Shown here in pieces: positions 1-21,697 of a DNA stretch of 64,000 nucleotides. Each line of letters begins with the position of its first letter. Positions within the stretch are counted from its first letter, which is position 1. The position numbers and the translations under genes were made by a program. The notes beneath the pieces were generated by a model. The model worked only from the letters and a program-made list of their open reading frames with translations. It did not search any database and was not told the DNA's origin. Source of the stretch: Dryobates pubescens (taxonomy: Eukaryota; Chordata; Aves; Piciformes; Picidae); assembly GCF_014839835.1 (NCBI RefSeq), contig NC_071646.1, positions 3,596,001 to 3,660,000 of the forward strand, in the 5' to 3' direction.

Positions 1-440
1 CATAGAACCACTAAGGTTGGCAAAGCCTTCTAAGATCATTGAGTGCAACCATCAACCCAACACTTCCATGGCCACTAAGCCGTGTCCCAAAGTGCCATGG
101 CCACACACTTCTTAAACACCCCCAGGGATGGTGACCCCACCGCCTCCCTGGGCAGCCTGTTCCAATCCCTGACCACTCTTGCAGGAAATTTCTCCTATCA
201 AATCCCTCCTGGTGCAACTTAAGGCCATTTCCTCTCACCTGAGAGAAGAGACCAACCCCCACCTGGCTCCAACCTTCATTCAGGTAGTTGTAGAGAGCAA
301 TGAGGTCTCCCCTCAGCCTCCTTTTCTACAGACCAAGCACCACCAGCTCCCTCAGCCACTCCTCACAAACCCCATCCTCCAGACCCCTCAGCAGCTTTGT
401 TGCCCATCTCATTATCTCTGCCCTAAATCTCTCCCAGACC
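1..440 (-). mobile_element. CR1 LINE 3' fragment
   Basis: Starts at the window edge with the reverse complement of a CR1 tail (CATAGAACC), then the standard CR1 3' end with the CTCCCTGGGCAGCCTGTTCC block. 5'-truncated. Confidence 0.85.
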
Positions 441-446
441 AAAATC

Positions 447-760
447 ACAGCTTCATAGATTGCATTGGCTTGGAAGGGACTCCTGAAGCTCATCTTGTCC
501 AACACCCCTGCAGCCAGCATCTCCAGCTACATCAGGTTGCTCATCAGGTTTGACCTTAAATATCTCCAGGGATGGGGCCTCAACCACATCCCTGGGCAAT
601 CTGGTTTACTGTTTCAACACCCTCATTGTGAAGGGCTCCCTCCTGATGCTCCACTTTCAAACCACTGAGCCTCATCCTCTCACCACAAACCCTTTTAAAC
701 ATTCCCTCCCCTGCTTCCCTGTAGGTCCCCTTCAGATCCCCAACACTCTGGAGCTCAGAG
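447..760 (-). mobile_element. CR1 LINE 3' fragment
   Basis: A second minus-strand copy directly after the first, of a different subtype (GGCTTGGAAGGGACTCC, ATCTCCAGGGATGGGGCCTC). Confidence 0.85.
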
Positions 761-3325
761 TGATGGAGTCTGGCCAACAAAGCCACTGAAGCAAAAAATA
801 TACAAGGGTGGGGAAAAAAAGGCAATGTGCTTCCCCAGTGTTGCCTCAGAGCTGATTTACTCCTGGTATAAAGCTAAACTTTGCAATCATCTGTACTTTT
901 CCCACACATTATTCTAGGTGGCAGTGTAAATCAACTGCCAGTGCAGTCAGTAAAGTTGTTATTGCCTGCTCTAAAAACCCTGCTCTACAGAAAAGCTCCA
1001 AGGGATTCTCAGCGTTTCCTGCTCTGTGCTGCTCGGGAAGGCAGACACAGAAGGTGTGGAAGTCACAACAGAGCCACTTGTGGGGTTTCTAATAGCCCAA
1101 CAAGGCTGGGCCGCGAAGATGAATGACTTTCCTCTCCGTGCTTTTGTGCCACCTAACAATGAGAGCATCACCTTCCCCGTGCTGGAGGTGAAAGGGCTGG
1201 AGCATCCCATGGGAAACCCTGTCCTGCTCCAGCCCTGCTCCACGCTGTGTCCCCACAGAACTGCCACTGTCAGGCAAAAGAAAATGGGGCTTGGGTTTTA
1301 TTTTGAGGGGGAGGTGGGGTGGAGGTAATACTAAGAAGTCATTTGCTTGATTCAGACAAATTCTATTTGCATTCCAACCCCAAGGTGGGTACCGGTGAGG
1401 AGCAGCCACTGCCACACACACCCCTGCTCCATTTCTCCCAGCAGCAGCTGAACCAATTCCTGCCGGGGAAGCGCTGGGATCCCGTCCCTGCGCTGCCAGG
1501 TGCCCGCGCCGTGCCAGCACACCCACGGGCAGCTCCTGCTCCTGGCAGTGTACTGGCGGTGAAGTGCTGCCTGGTTACCACCACGGCAGAGCCATCATCA
1601 TCACCATCATCTCCTCCTCCTCCTCCCTGCCGCCGGTGAGCACCGAGCGGGCTCTAATCCCCGCAGAGCCGAGCCGGAGCGGCAGCCAACAGGAGTTGCT
1701 TTGTTTGTGCTGACTTGGGTAAGCAACAATTTCTTTCCTTCCATAGCCATTTGCTTTTCCTGGCTCTTCCAGGCAGGGAGCAGGTGGGATTCTGGCTGAG
1801 CAGGGCTTTCTTTTTGAATGCATTTTTATCTAGGAACAGGCAAATAAGAGGAGGACTTCCCAGCGCTGGCTGCCGGTCCAGCGTCCTCCAGCACTCAGGT
1901 TATATTTAGCAATTTCATAGAAAGCTGCCTTCTGACATTCTACTTCAAAAGTGGTTGAGAGCGTCTGGAATATTGCTAATGCCAGCAGGGATGGTGCAGG
2001 CGCTGCCGCGGAGGGCTGCGAAGTTAAGGGGCTGCCCTGGAGGCGCTGGGGCGAGCACAAGATGTTGAACGTGGCTTTGTTTTGGTGATGGCGAGCTGCT
2101 CCTGTGTTCAATTCCTTCTCCTTTTGTCCCTGAGCGCAGAGGCTGGCCTGGCAGTGAAGTCATTCACATGCAGATGGCTCGGCGGGGGGCTTTTTTTTTT
2201 TTGGGGGGGGGGGGTGGTGGTTTTTAAAGCAAAGCCCTTTTGACTTTGCCTTCTCCTTCTTTGCCGTAAACTTCTTTCTGATTCCGAAGGCAACCCCGTG
2301 AAAGCAGCGTGTCTCTTCCCCCTCCACATGGAACTTTGTCACAAGACTATTAATCATGCCTTACAATAATTTGCTAATGCAGAGCATCCATTCAGAAGCA
2401 GGGTCTGGCTGCAGATGGATTCGTTACTGGGAGATAGGGAAGCAGAACCAATTTCTCCAGGAAATCTTGAAGCAAGGTCATCACAACAACAACCTCTCTG
2501 TTCCCAGCCCTGGTGTGGCTTTGGCTGGAGCAGAGCAGCAGCCCTGGTTATTGACTTAGCCTCTAGAAGAGCCCAAAGGTTAAACATTAATATGGGAGCT
2601 ATTTACTACTTCTTTCAGCTCCTACTCATCACACTGAAGTCCTGCTGACTGCTTCATTTGGTGTGATGGGGGCAGAAAAAAGGGGGGGGGAAGCTGAAAA
2701 ATTAAAGCAGTCTTGTGTGCTTCAGTTTAAACTCCAAAGGTCTTTAGCTACCTTAATTAATGAGCATCTCCACATTACTGAGCAATCTTCACACACTGCT
2801 GTCCTTGCACTGTCAGAAGGTGAATGAGCAAAAAGGGGAGCCTGGGCCCTGCTCCAGATCAGGTGTTTAAAATGTGGTGTTTGCCAAGTGGGTGCTGGGT
2901 GTCCTGTGTCCCTGCAGCCCACTGCTGTAGCTTGGAAGGGCTGCCCACCAAGCTGGGGGTGATGCATGTGTGCATGGGGTGTCAGGATGGATCTGGCAGA
3001 CAGAGCATGCCAGGAATGTGATGGAAGCACACAGAGGGGCACATCAGGAATGCCAGCACAGAGTCTGTGTGCCCAGCTTTGGTTGTGATGTTTACCACTC
3101 CTGTGAAAAGCAAAGCTTCTTCAGAGTGAGGAGGTAACTTAAACCCTGCTAACCCCACAGACAGGGCAGGACCCTGCTGGGCCAGAGCCTGAATAAAGAT
3201 AACAAAACCCAGACAACAGATCCATCAAATGTGTGCAGCTCAGTGCAACAAGTACCTTAACCAGGGAGAGCAAAGCAAAGATGAGCTCCAGAGCCTGCAG
3301 CAGGGAAGTCCCAGCTCTCACCATT

Positions 3326-3835
3326 CACAGCTTGCATCAGGTTGAAAGGCACCCTCAAAGGTCATCTTGTCCAGCCCCCCTGCAGTCAGCAGGGACATCT
3401 CCAACCAAATCAGGCTGCCCAGGGCCACATCAGTTGAACTTGAATGTCTCTGGGGATGGGGTCTCAATCACCTCGCTGGGCAACTTGTTCCAGCATTCAA
3501 CCACTGCCCTTGTGAAGAGCTTCCTCTTAATACACAACCTAAATCTCCTCTGCTCCAGTTTCAAACAGGACAGCCCCTGTCCTGTCACTATAAGCCCTTC
3601 TAAACAGTCCCTCCCCAGCCTTTCGGTAGGTTCACTTCAGGTACTAGAAGGCTGCTCTAAGGTCTCCTTGTTGCCTTCTCTCCTCCAGGCTGAGCAGCCC
3701 CAGCTCCCTCTGCCTGCCCTCATAGGGGAGGTTCTCCAGCCCTTTGATCATCTTTGTGGCCCTGCTCTAAGACCTGCTCCAGCAGGTCCATGTCCCTCCT
3801 GTGTTGAGGACTCCAGAGCTGCATCCTGCAGCAAA
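3326..3835 (-). mobile_element. CR1 LINE 3' fragment
   Basis: Reverse-complement CR1 tail (AAAGGTCATCTTGTCCAGCC) running into the end of the ORF2-like region. Confidence 0.9.
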
Positions 3836-4339
3836 GCCTCTTTGCAAACACTTCCCCACGAATCAAAGGTGGGGAAAGCATTGAGACCGTGAGGAAGGTG
3901 GGCAAGCAGCCCTCACCCAAGCCCATAGGCAGCCTTCCATTGCAGCCAGTTCCAACATCTCATTGTTTTGCTCTCAGAATAGCAGCATTTCCTCTCCTTG
4001 CTTGCAGAAAGGCGAGGGGAGGCAGGAAATGACTTGCTCGTGATGGCAGAGCAAAACTGAGAAAGCAGGAAATCAACTCCACGTGTAGGGAGTCAGAGCT
4101 ATTCATCCAGATATCAGCAACACCAAATGCTGAGCGGTGAGTGACAGAAGGAGGAACTGGAAGATGAACAGATGATTCACAGGAGGCTGCAGAAAACACA
4201 GTGCTACCTTCCCTCAGCAGCAAAACCCCTTCTGAAGAGTAACTTGTTGAATCCATAAGGCTTTCAGCCTCGGAATATGAAGGCAGTTGAGCTTAAATGA
4301 ACAAGTGCTGAGCAAATCTGTGCTCAGCTGGGCCAGAGT

Positions 4340-4645
4340 CACAGAACGTAGGGGGTGGTCTCTTCTCCCCAGTAGTGAGCAACAGGACAAGAGGAAATGG
4401 CCTCAAGTTGCAGCAGGGAAGGTTTAGGTTAGAGATTAGAACAAACTCCTTCCCTGAACGGGCTCCCAAAGGCCGGAACAGGCTGCCCAGGGAGGTGGTT
4501 GAATCCCCATCCCTGGAGGCATTTCTAAGCTGCAGAAATGTGGTGCTGAAGGCCATGGCTTAGCACCAGCTTTGGTAAGTTAGGGCACGGTTGGATGATC
4601 TTAAAGGCCTTTTCCAACCAAAACAACTCTGTGACCCTGTGGCTC
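4340..4645 (+). mobile_element. CR1 LINE 3' fragment
   Basis: Plus-strand copy with GGCTGCCCAGGGAGGTGGTT and the tail TTGGATGATCTTAAAGGCC. Confidence 0.9.
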
Positions 4646-5604
4646 TGCTGTCAGCTCCCATGGAGAGGGCACAACGAGTCACCTCTGCCCTGCTACCTGC
4701 CCTGGAGGAATCTCTCTGCACCACCACTGCTCTCAGGCTGTGTTTCAGCACAGGGACTGCACAGGAACACAGACTAAAATCCTGATCTCCCTGGGGCCAG
4801 GCTGACCTACTTCTCTTTTTGTGGGTTTCTTTTTTCCCTTGATACTGCTTGACAGCAAACTGGGGAAAAAATGGAGAGGGCACCTGGATGATCCCAGTCC
4901 TTCAACACCCCACTGACACTGATAGTTATTTCAAGTGGATAAAACTCACCTGAACGTCCCTGCTGCAAAGCCTCTCTCTGTGGCACTCCACGTCCGGAGA
5001 AGCTTGGGGTGGGAGGAGGGCTGCAGAAGAAAGCTTCATCTGGGGGAGCTCCAAATATTGGCAGGAGGGTTTTGACTGATTGCTCAGCATTTTTATGAAG
5101 AGCTTTGGATCTCCCCTGATTCCAAACAGCAGGATATGGCTGGGCTGGATGAGAAGTTGTGGAGGTGCACAGGCAGCAGAAGCCAGGAGGCAAATAAAAG
5201 GTCAGGTGCACCCCGGCCTTGGGTGATTTTATGGACTGAAAGCTTCAACTGCTTGCAGCTGAGTCAATTTTGTTTTCAGTAAGGTTAAATTAACCTTTAA
5301 AAACAACCAAAAAAAAAAATGTGTCAAGGAGCTCCAAACCCTGAAACTGTGCTAATTAAGGAGATAAAGTAGGTTCAGGAGGAATTCAATATCTCAGCTG
5401 TCCGTCACGAAATGAGATCTTTTGGCTTTTGCTCTGCTGTAATACTTCTGCCTTCTCCAAGGCAGCTTATTTTCACACAGAAGATGGTGCTTTGTCTCTC
5501 CAGGGCTCAGCTGTGTCTCATAAGCTCTGGGGCAGCTGTTCCTGCTCTCCAGAAGAAGTTCCACGTGCCAAGGGGGCTGCTGTCAGCACCCAGGCCCCTG
5601 CTGC

Positions 5605-5930
5605 CTGGGGTGGAAGGGAGCTCTGGAGATCAAATTCGACCCCCCCTGCCCATGCAGGATCAGCCAGGGCAAGGTCACGCAGGAGATGACTCCACAACCT
5701 CTCTGGGCAGCCTGTTCCAGGGCTCCAGCACCCTCCCACCAAAGTATTTTTTCTTCATGTGGAAGTGGAACTTCCTGGGTTCCATTTTGTATCCATTGCC
5801 CCTTGTCCTATCACAGGACAGCACTGAAACGAGCCTGGCCCCTTCTTCTTGCCCCCCAGCCTTCAGGGATGTGTAAGCATTGAGGAGGTGCCCCCCAGGC
5901 TGCCCTTCTCCAGACACTCTCAGTGCATTG
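5605..5930 (-). mobile_element. CR1 LINE 3' fragment
   Basis: Diverged minus-strand copy: GGAAGGGAGCTCTGGAGATC, then GGCAGCCTGTTCCAGGGCTC. Confidence 0.85.
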
Positions 5931-6339
5931 CTTTTGCCTCCTGACAGTGTGGCCAAGCCACTTACAGAATGTTTTTGCCTAGTCTCAGGGCTCCTCTCTC
6001 ACCTTCCAGAGCACCTCCAGCTCTGCAGCGTTAGACCTGAGCTTCTTAAGCGTGCTTAGATGTTTGTGTAATGTTTCACACCTCCCAGACCTTGGCAAGC
6101 TCTGCTCCTCTGAGCTCCCCAGGGCTGATGGTGTAACTTTCTGTATCACAGCAGTGCTGCCCAGGCTGCACTCTAAAGAGCTTAGTTGGGGGGGGAGGGG
6201 GAAGCAGGGAGGCTGGGACCTGACCAAGGTCAAGCCACCCATGAGCAGTGTTTCATGGCTGCATTTCCTGCCAGGCCAGCCTTGCTGCAGTGACATCCTC
6301 CAGTGCTGATTACACCTGCTCAGCCACCACCCTGCACAG

Positions 6340-6655
6340 AGCCATAGGATCCTTAAGGTTGGAAAAGACCTCTGAGGTCATCCAGTCCAACCTCCTAGCC
6401 AGCACCTCCGTGCCAGTAAACCATGTCCCCATGGGCACATGGCTTTTGAACCCCTCCAGGGATGGTGACTCCACCACCTCCCTGGGCAGCCTGTTCCAGT
6501 GCCAGACCACTCCTGCAGTACAGAAATGTTTCTTAACAACCAACCTAAACCTTGCCTGGCTGTTTCCTCTCATCCTACCAGCTGTTACTCGGGAGGAGAG
6601 ACCAACCCCCACCTCACTCCAGCCTCCTTTCAGGGAGCTGTGGAGCTGCAGAGCT
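6340..6655 (-). mobile_element. CR1 LINE 3' fragment
   Basis: Minus-strand tail GGTTGGAAAAGACCTCTGAG followed by the conserved 3' body. Confidence 0.9.
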
Positions 6656-7280
6656 GGGACGCCTCCAGAAACCCACATCTTCTGTGAGCTGCTCTCACCA
6701 CCCCCTGCTCACCGAGGGGGCTGGGGACTGCAGGCAGGGACCACTGGCTCCACGTCTGCAGCATGGAGACAGCCACCAGGGCAGGGTACTGAAACCTGGG
6801 CACCCCTTTGCCTCGCCGGCAGCTTCCCCCCAGCATCACAGCCGAGGCGAGGGGAAGGTTGTGACTCAGAGCAAAAGCAATCTGGCAATTAGCAAAAATT
6901 AAAGCTGCCAGCAGTGCAAACTGTGCAAGACAGATCAACAAAATGTTTGCTATCAATTCCCCTCCCTGCAGCCCTGAGCTCTGGGAACTGTTCATTATTG
7001 GAGCCATAAAGCAGCTCAGCTGCACCCCATCTCCATTGCTGCCTGTACCTAACTTTTACTCCATTAACCAGGGATGCTTTGTGTTACAATTAGCAACCAT
7101 CCAGCAGGGAGGTTCTACCCACCACGGATGAAGCACGATATAAACGTTTCTGATTACCAACAGCCACCTAAATGAGGACACTGACAGGGGAGAATCACCA
7201 TCTGGTCACTGCTCCTCCCCAGCGGCTGGGTGCTTGGCTGCACTGATGGCTGGAGAGGGACCCGAGGCAGGGACATGGGC

Positions 7281-7282
<2 letters not shown>

Positions 7283-7315
<33 letters not shown>
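7283..7315. repeat. (CAG)11 microsatellite
   Basis: Eleven perfect CAG units, about 600 bp upstream of the CAMK1G start codon. The serine run it would encode is in an unsupported frame. Confidence 0.95.
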
Positions 7316-7316
<1 letters not shown>

Positions 7317-7359
7317 GAGCAGCTAAAGCAGCACAAAATTGTGAGGGATCTGCTCGAGA

Positions 7360-7800
7360 GAGTCCGATGCAGGACTGTGAGGATGCTGCAGGGACTGCAG
7401 CACTGCCCTGTGAGGAGAGGCTGAGAGCCCTGGGGCTGCTCAGGCTGGAGAAGAGAAGACTCAGAGGGGATTTAATCAATGTTCATAACCAGCAGAGGGC
7501 TGGGGGTCAGGAGGGAGGGGCCAGGCTCTGCTCCCCTGCGCCCCGGGATAGGACAAGGGGCAATGGATATAAGCTGCAGCACAGGAGGCTCCACCTCAAA
7601 CTGTGAGGGTCACAGAGCCCTGGAGCAGGCTGCCCAGAGAGGCTGTGGAGTCTCCTTCTCTGGAGACCTTCCAGCCCCACCTGGATGCATTCCTGTGTGA
7701 CCTGTGCTGGATGCTATGGTCCTGCTCTGGCAGTGGGGTTGGACTTGATGATCTCCTGAGGTCCCTTCCAAGCCCTGGCATCCTGTGCTCCTGTGAAAGT
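7360..7800 (+). mobile_element. CR1 LINE 3' fragment
   Basis: Plus-strand copy from the ORF2 end (GAGAGGCTGAGAGCCCTGGG) to the tail GACTTGATGATCTCCTGAGG; ends about 90 bp before the CAMK1G first coding exon. Confidence 0.9.
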
Positions 7801-7913
7801 CTCGACTGCTCCCACCAAGCAAGTCCAGCCAGCCCCTTGGGTTCTTCCTGCCATATCAGTCACCTCTCCTCCTCCTCCTCCTCACAGCATCCCCTGCTTC
7901 CACTCTGGAGGAG

Positions 7914-19143
<11,230 letters not shown>

Positions 19144-19795
19144 TGAGGAGGCAGCCAGCAGGCTCCCCACATCACCCAGGGGTAAGTGCTCACAATCCAA
19201 TCACCAGCTCCTTTAATTAATCCCCTTATGGCCAGGGAAAGGGAAAGGGGAAGGCACAAATGGCAAAGTGATGGCACATGAAATACGTTCACCCACGGGG
19301 GGGTTGCAACAGAAGCCTGAACTAAAACATCTTCTGGGGAACAAATCATCTTTCAGCTTCCACGAAGGCCAGTTCAGTGACTCTGAAGCCAGGTATTACA
19401 CCACAACAGGGTTGCCCAAGGAATGGGAGAAAGGAAGCCAAGCATGGACCTGCCATCCCCAGCTCTGCAGTTACTCAGAGCTACTCTCTGGGAATCACGC
19501 TGGAACTAAACAGCTTCATAGCTGGGTCTGAGCTGTGTGCATGAGCAAAGGGCTGACAACAGGCTCTGGTGCATAGCCAAGCAGAGGCAGGACATCTCTG
19601 CAGCCTGAAGGGCCATTCCCTCCCCCAGCTTTGGTCCAGGCTGGTCAGTTTAAGTTGCTGTGTTAGCAGAGAGCGGAGTGTGGAGAAGCTGATTCTGCAG
19701 GTGAGCCCAGCACAGCCAGGGGAGTTTCACCCTGCCTGAGCACAGCCTGGGTTAATTCTGGAGCAGCTAAACTGTTGTCATTTCCAGCACATATG

Positions 19796-19842
19796 ATCCT
19801 TGTGGTCCCTTCCAACCCTGACTGATACTATGATGATACATT
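19796..19842 (+). mobile_element. CR1 LINE tail remnant
   Basis: Only the terminal tail (GGTCCCTTCCAACCCTGACT, ATACTATGATGAT) within the CAMK1G 3'UTR. Confidence 0.65.
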
Positions 19843-20772
19843 ATCCCTGAGCAGGAAGAGGCATTGCTGTTAGATCCTGCTACAAAGAGTGCTCCTCAAA
19901 GCCTGCAGAGCTCTCCACAAAAAGTGAGCTGCCTCCTGCCATCTTCTGTGACACTCTCCAGCGATGAGATTGTATCAACAGGGCTGTGATACACAAAGGA
20001 TTAAACTAAGAGACAGATGCAAGTCAGATCGGCTCCAAAAGGGTCCCTGCCAATGATCAGTCACACAAAAACCCTTCCTAAGTGAGGCACACAAAGGGCT
20101 CTCAGCTGCTCCTAACCCCTGCACCACTGCTTATCAACAGCACATGTTGAAAGCAGCAGCAGCCTAGCAGAACACAGCTCAGTCCTCAGCTGAAATGGTC
20201 TCTCTTGCAGAAACAGAAGGGCTCTTGGACTCCTTCCTGCACTCCAAGCCAGACACCAACAGTGCAAAGCGGCCGAGCCCTGCCGGGAGCAGGCGGCAGC
20301 AGCAGCGTCCGGAAGTGACCGGCTGGGGAGCCCCAGGAATCCATCCCAGCAGTGACCCCGGGAGGCTTCTGGACCCTTCAAGCTGGGAGAAGGCAAGGGC
20401 AAGTCAGGGGCTGCTGCTGGCATTCCAGTGTATATTTTCCATACCACATTGCTCAGTGCTACAAGCTGCTGGTCTCTCTATTCCCTTTAGCTGTCCAATG
20501 CACCAGAGGGGCACTGCACAGCACAGAGCCTGCAGGCCAGAGCCACACAGAGTTTGACTCGGTGGCAGGTCAGCTGTTTTTACAATCTTCACCCTCTCCA
20601 CTCCTTGGGTTTTGGTTAGTCTCAGGCTTTGGCTGTCTGAAGTTCAGCATCCACCAGCTGCCCAGTTCTCACATCAGCTACAAAAGCAGAGACAACCTGC
20701 TAGCAACCTCCATATGTCTGATAATAATCACAGCAAGGTCTAAGCTCCCTGCTTCCAAGCCTGTAATTGCAC

Positions 20773-20793
20773 AATAAATACTTGCTTAATAAA
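20773..20793 (+). terminator. Tandem poly(A) signals, CAMK1G 3' end
   Basis: Two AATAAA hexamers at 20773-20778 and 20788-20793, followed by a GU-rich TTTTGTTTTG at 20801-20810. This layout fits a genuine cleavage site near 20795-20810. Confidence 0.65.
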
Positions 20794-21294
20794 GCTGAGG
20801 TTTTGTTTTGTAAAGTGCCTCTTGATTATTCATAGAAATTTGATGTGGAAATGGTCTATTAAGTCCTCTCTAAAGCATTCCCTCTGCATCTGCAGACCTG
20901 CTCCCTCTGGTATGTTTCTGGCCAAGCATCAGACAGTAAACAAGCAGATTGTGGCAGAAAGTCAAACCAGACATCTGACTTCCCCCTCTGAGCATGAGGC
21001 TGGGGCTCTCTCATTTGTATAAATACAGGTGTGTGGCACAGAGATGATGGAGATGAAAGCCTCCATTCCTGTGATCTGGTTATTTGAAGAAGGCTCCAGG
21101 AGGGAAGAACTGAGGCTATGGCAAGATTGAAGGATTAGCTGCAGCACGGATCAAAAGTCTTTCCAGACCTCACACGAGGGTTTTAATTGGCACAGCAAAA
21201 CCCAGCTTCAAGAGCTTGAATTGGCCAAAACAAGAACAAGGAAAAAGTGCCTTGGTTTATAAACCCCTCTGGAAAAGAGAGCTCTGGGGATGTT

Positions 21295-21300
21295 TTTATT
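21295..21300 (-). terminator. Poly(A) signal, LAMB3 3' end
   Basis: AATAAA on the minus strand, about 260 nt after the LAMB3 stop. This would give a short 3'UTR and put the convergent CAMK1G and LAMB3 3' ends about 0.5 kb apart. Confidence 0.6.
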
Positions 21301-21560
21301 TGCCATGGAAGGCTGATGTCTCCTCCCCCTTTTCCCTCTAACCACTGAGTGGCTTCAGCCAGTCCAGCCAAGGTCAGCCCTCTCCATGGGGTTGCTCCTT
21401 GGGCTCAGTGCTGTCATTTTCCAGAGGTATGGAAACTCAGTTTGCTAAAAATAGAGATACTGGGCACAAGAGAACTCCATCTGGGAAGTGGGAATAATAA
21501 ATCCCCAAGTCAGTGTGTGCAGAGGAGGAAGGCAGTGCTGCTGGAGCACAGGCAGGTCGC

Positions 21561-21697
21561 TCAGGAGCAGCTCCCATAGTAGGCAACTTGCTTGTTGATG
21601 GCATCTCGGATCCTTCCCACCTGCTCCTCCAGGCCTGACAGCCTGGCTGTCTTGGACATCAAAGCCTTGTTGCTCTCCTGAATCTCTGTCTGTAAAG
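21561..21697 (-). CDS. LAMB3: LAMB3 last coding exon
   Basis: Residues 1123-1167: [27 protein letters not shown], then stop TGA. The penultimate Cys corresponds to the human C-terminal Cys that bonds laminin gamma-2. Confidence 0.95.

Larger units (their letters stand above)
761..7887. other. Upstream region or first intron of CAMK1G
   Basis: No protein-coding exon recognised. It holds CR1 pieces (listed separately), a T12-G12 homopolymer junction at 2191-2214, the CAG repeat at 7283-7315, and a GC-rich stretch around 1440-1700 with a donor-like CCG|GTGAGC at 1636 that could be the end of a CAMK1G noncoding exon. The rest is unique sequence without a recognisable feature. Confidence 0.5.
19144..20795 (+). 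other. CAMK1G: CAMK1G 3'UTR (inferred)
   Basis: About 1.65 kb from the stop to the first good poly(A) signal, mostly unique, with one small CR1 tail remnant near 19800. A GC-rich 200 bp patch at 20211-20400 has a coding-like open frame (see findings). The extent is inferred from the poly(A) signal only. Confidence 0.55.

Noticed and set aside
7230-7424. Frame with a serine run
   Set aside because: It is the CAG repeat read in frame; flanks are noncoding.
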